A DNA stretch of 64,000 nucleotides from AP-15 sp963700195. Its GTDB lineage: Bacteria; Pseudomonadota; Alphaproteobacteria; ATCC43930; CGMCC-115725. Position 1 is the stretch's first letter; every line of letters begins with the position of its first letter. Below are positions 63,896 through 64,000 of the stretch, in pieces. The DNA lies in the NCBI GenBank assembly GCA_963700195.1, contig CAVOWQ010000007.1:1-64000 (forward strand). The letters are read 5' to 3'. Position numbers and translations under genes: made by a program. The notes under the pieces are model-generated. The model had not been told where the DNA came from and did not search any database. It was given only the letters and a program-made list of their open reading frames with translations.

Positions 63896-64000
63896 TTAGC
63901 TGAGTACGCCGACCTTTTTGCGCTCGATCAATTCGAAGTCGATGTGCGCACCGAGGCCGGCTTCGGTCGGGGCGTGGACGAGGCCGTCGCGGTCGATGGT
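63896..64000 (-). CDS. Enolase superfamily (mandelate racemase/muconate lactonizing) protein, C-terminal end
   Basis: Only the last 34 codons lie in the window; the gene runs off the right edge. They read TIDRDGLVHAPTEAGLGAHI, DFELIERKKVGVLS, which resembles the capping C-terminus of mandelate racemase/muconate lactonizing enzymes (GxVxxPxxPGLGxxxD). Stop at 63896-63898. Too short to tell the reaction. Confidence 0.6.
   Translation of the reverse strand, partial: TIDRDGLVHAPTEAGLGAHIDFELIERKKVGVLS

Noticed and set aside
1..64000. CRISPR array, prophage or tRNA/rRNA genes
   Set aside because: No regularly spaced short repeats, no phage structural genes and no cloverleaf or rRNA-like sequence were noticed; the repeats seen are palindromic interspersed elements.

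Overview
The window looks like a chromosomal piece of a GC-rich alphaproteobacterium. The conserved gene order PpiC-type isomerase / argJ / mutT next to secA, the split glycine decarboxylase (gcvPA/gcvPB), many Tat- or Sec-exported binding proteins and several families of interspersed palindromic repeats all fit that group. I cannot name a genus. At least ten single-base +1 reading-frame breaks occur in otherwise intact genes, two of them in the essential gene secA. The simplest reading is insertion-type sequencing error, so most broken genes here are annotated as frame-interrupted CDSs rather than as decayed genes.

Layout. 1-4.6 kb: exopolysaccharide locus (methyltransferase end, glycosyltransferase, polysaccharide deacetylase, exosortase-A-type O-ligase), followed by an IS1634-like element (4.7-6.7 kb). 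6.7-13.7 kb: LysR regulator, MlrC-type M81 peptidase, hydantoinase/carbamoylase-type amidase, NMT1-like binding protein, luciferase-like oxidoreductase, GNAT. 14-25 kb: TPP enzyme, branched-chain amino acid type ABC parts (binding protein and two permeases, no ATPases), a duplicated histidine kinase fragment with a receiver protein, two paralogous TRAP-type binding proteins and a full histidine kinase. 25.5-29.6 kb: HAD dehalogenase, thiE, PhyH-type dioxygenase, Ldh-family dehydrogenase. 29.7-34.6 kb: glycine cleavage operon gcvT-H-PA-PB behind a tandem glycine riboswitch. 34.6-38.2 kb: 4-hydroxyphenylpyruvate dioxygenase, a VOC dioxygenase-like protein, an amino acid permease remnant and an aromatic-acid MFS transporter. 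38.3-42 kb: two tandem serine beta-lactamase-like hydrolases and a membrane protein.

42.1-46.8 kb is bracketed by two direct repeats of about 310 bp. It carries a TIR/transmembrane/lectin-like protein, a DUF6665-like gene and the most unusual gene of the window: an ECF-type sigma factor fused to a degenerate F1-ATPase beta subunit (44045-45655). 47-54 kb holds exported or membrane hypotheticals, broken PfpI and alpha/beta-hydrolase genes, a DHA2 efflux pump and a GMC oxidoreductase. 54.3-57.7 kb: two-subunit TPP decarboxylase with DoxX, a histidine phosphatase, MaoC and hemerythrin. 57.8-63.5 kb: mutT, argJ, PPIase and secA. The window ends with a GIY-YIG nuclease gene fitted exactly between two copies of a palindromic repeat, and the 3' end of an enolase-superfamily gene.
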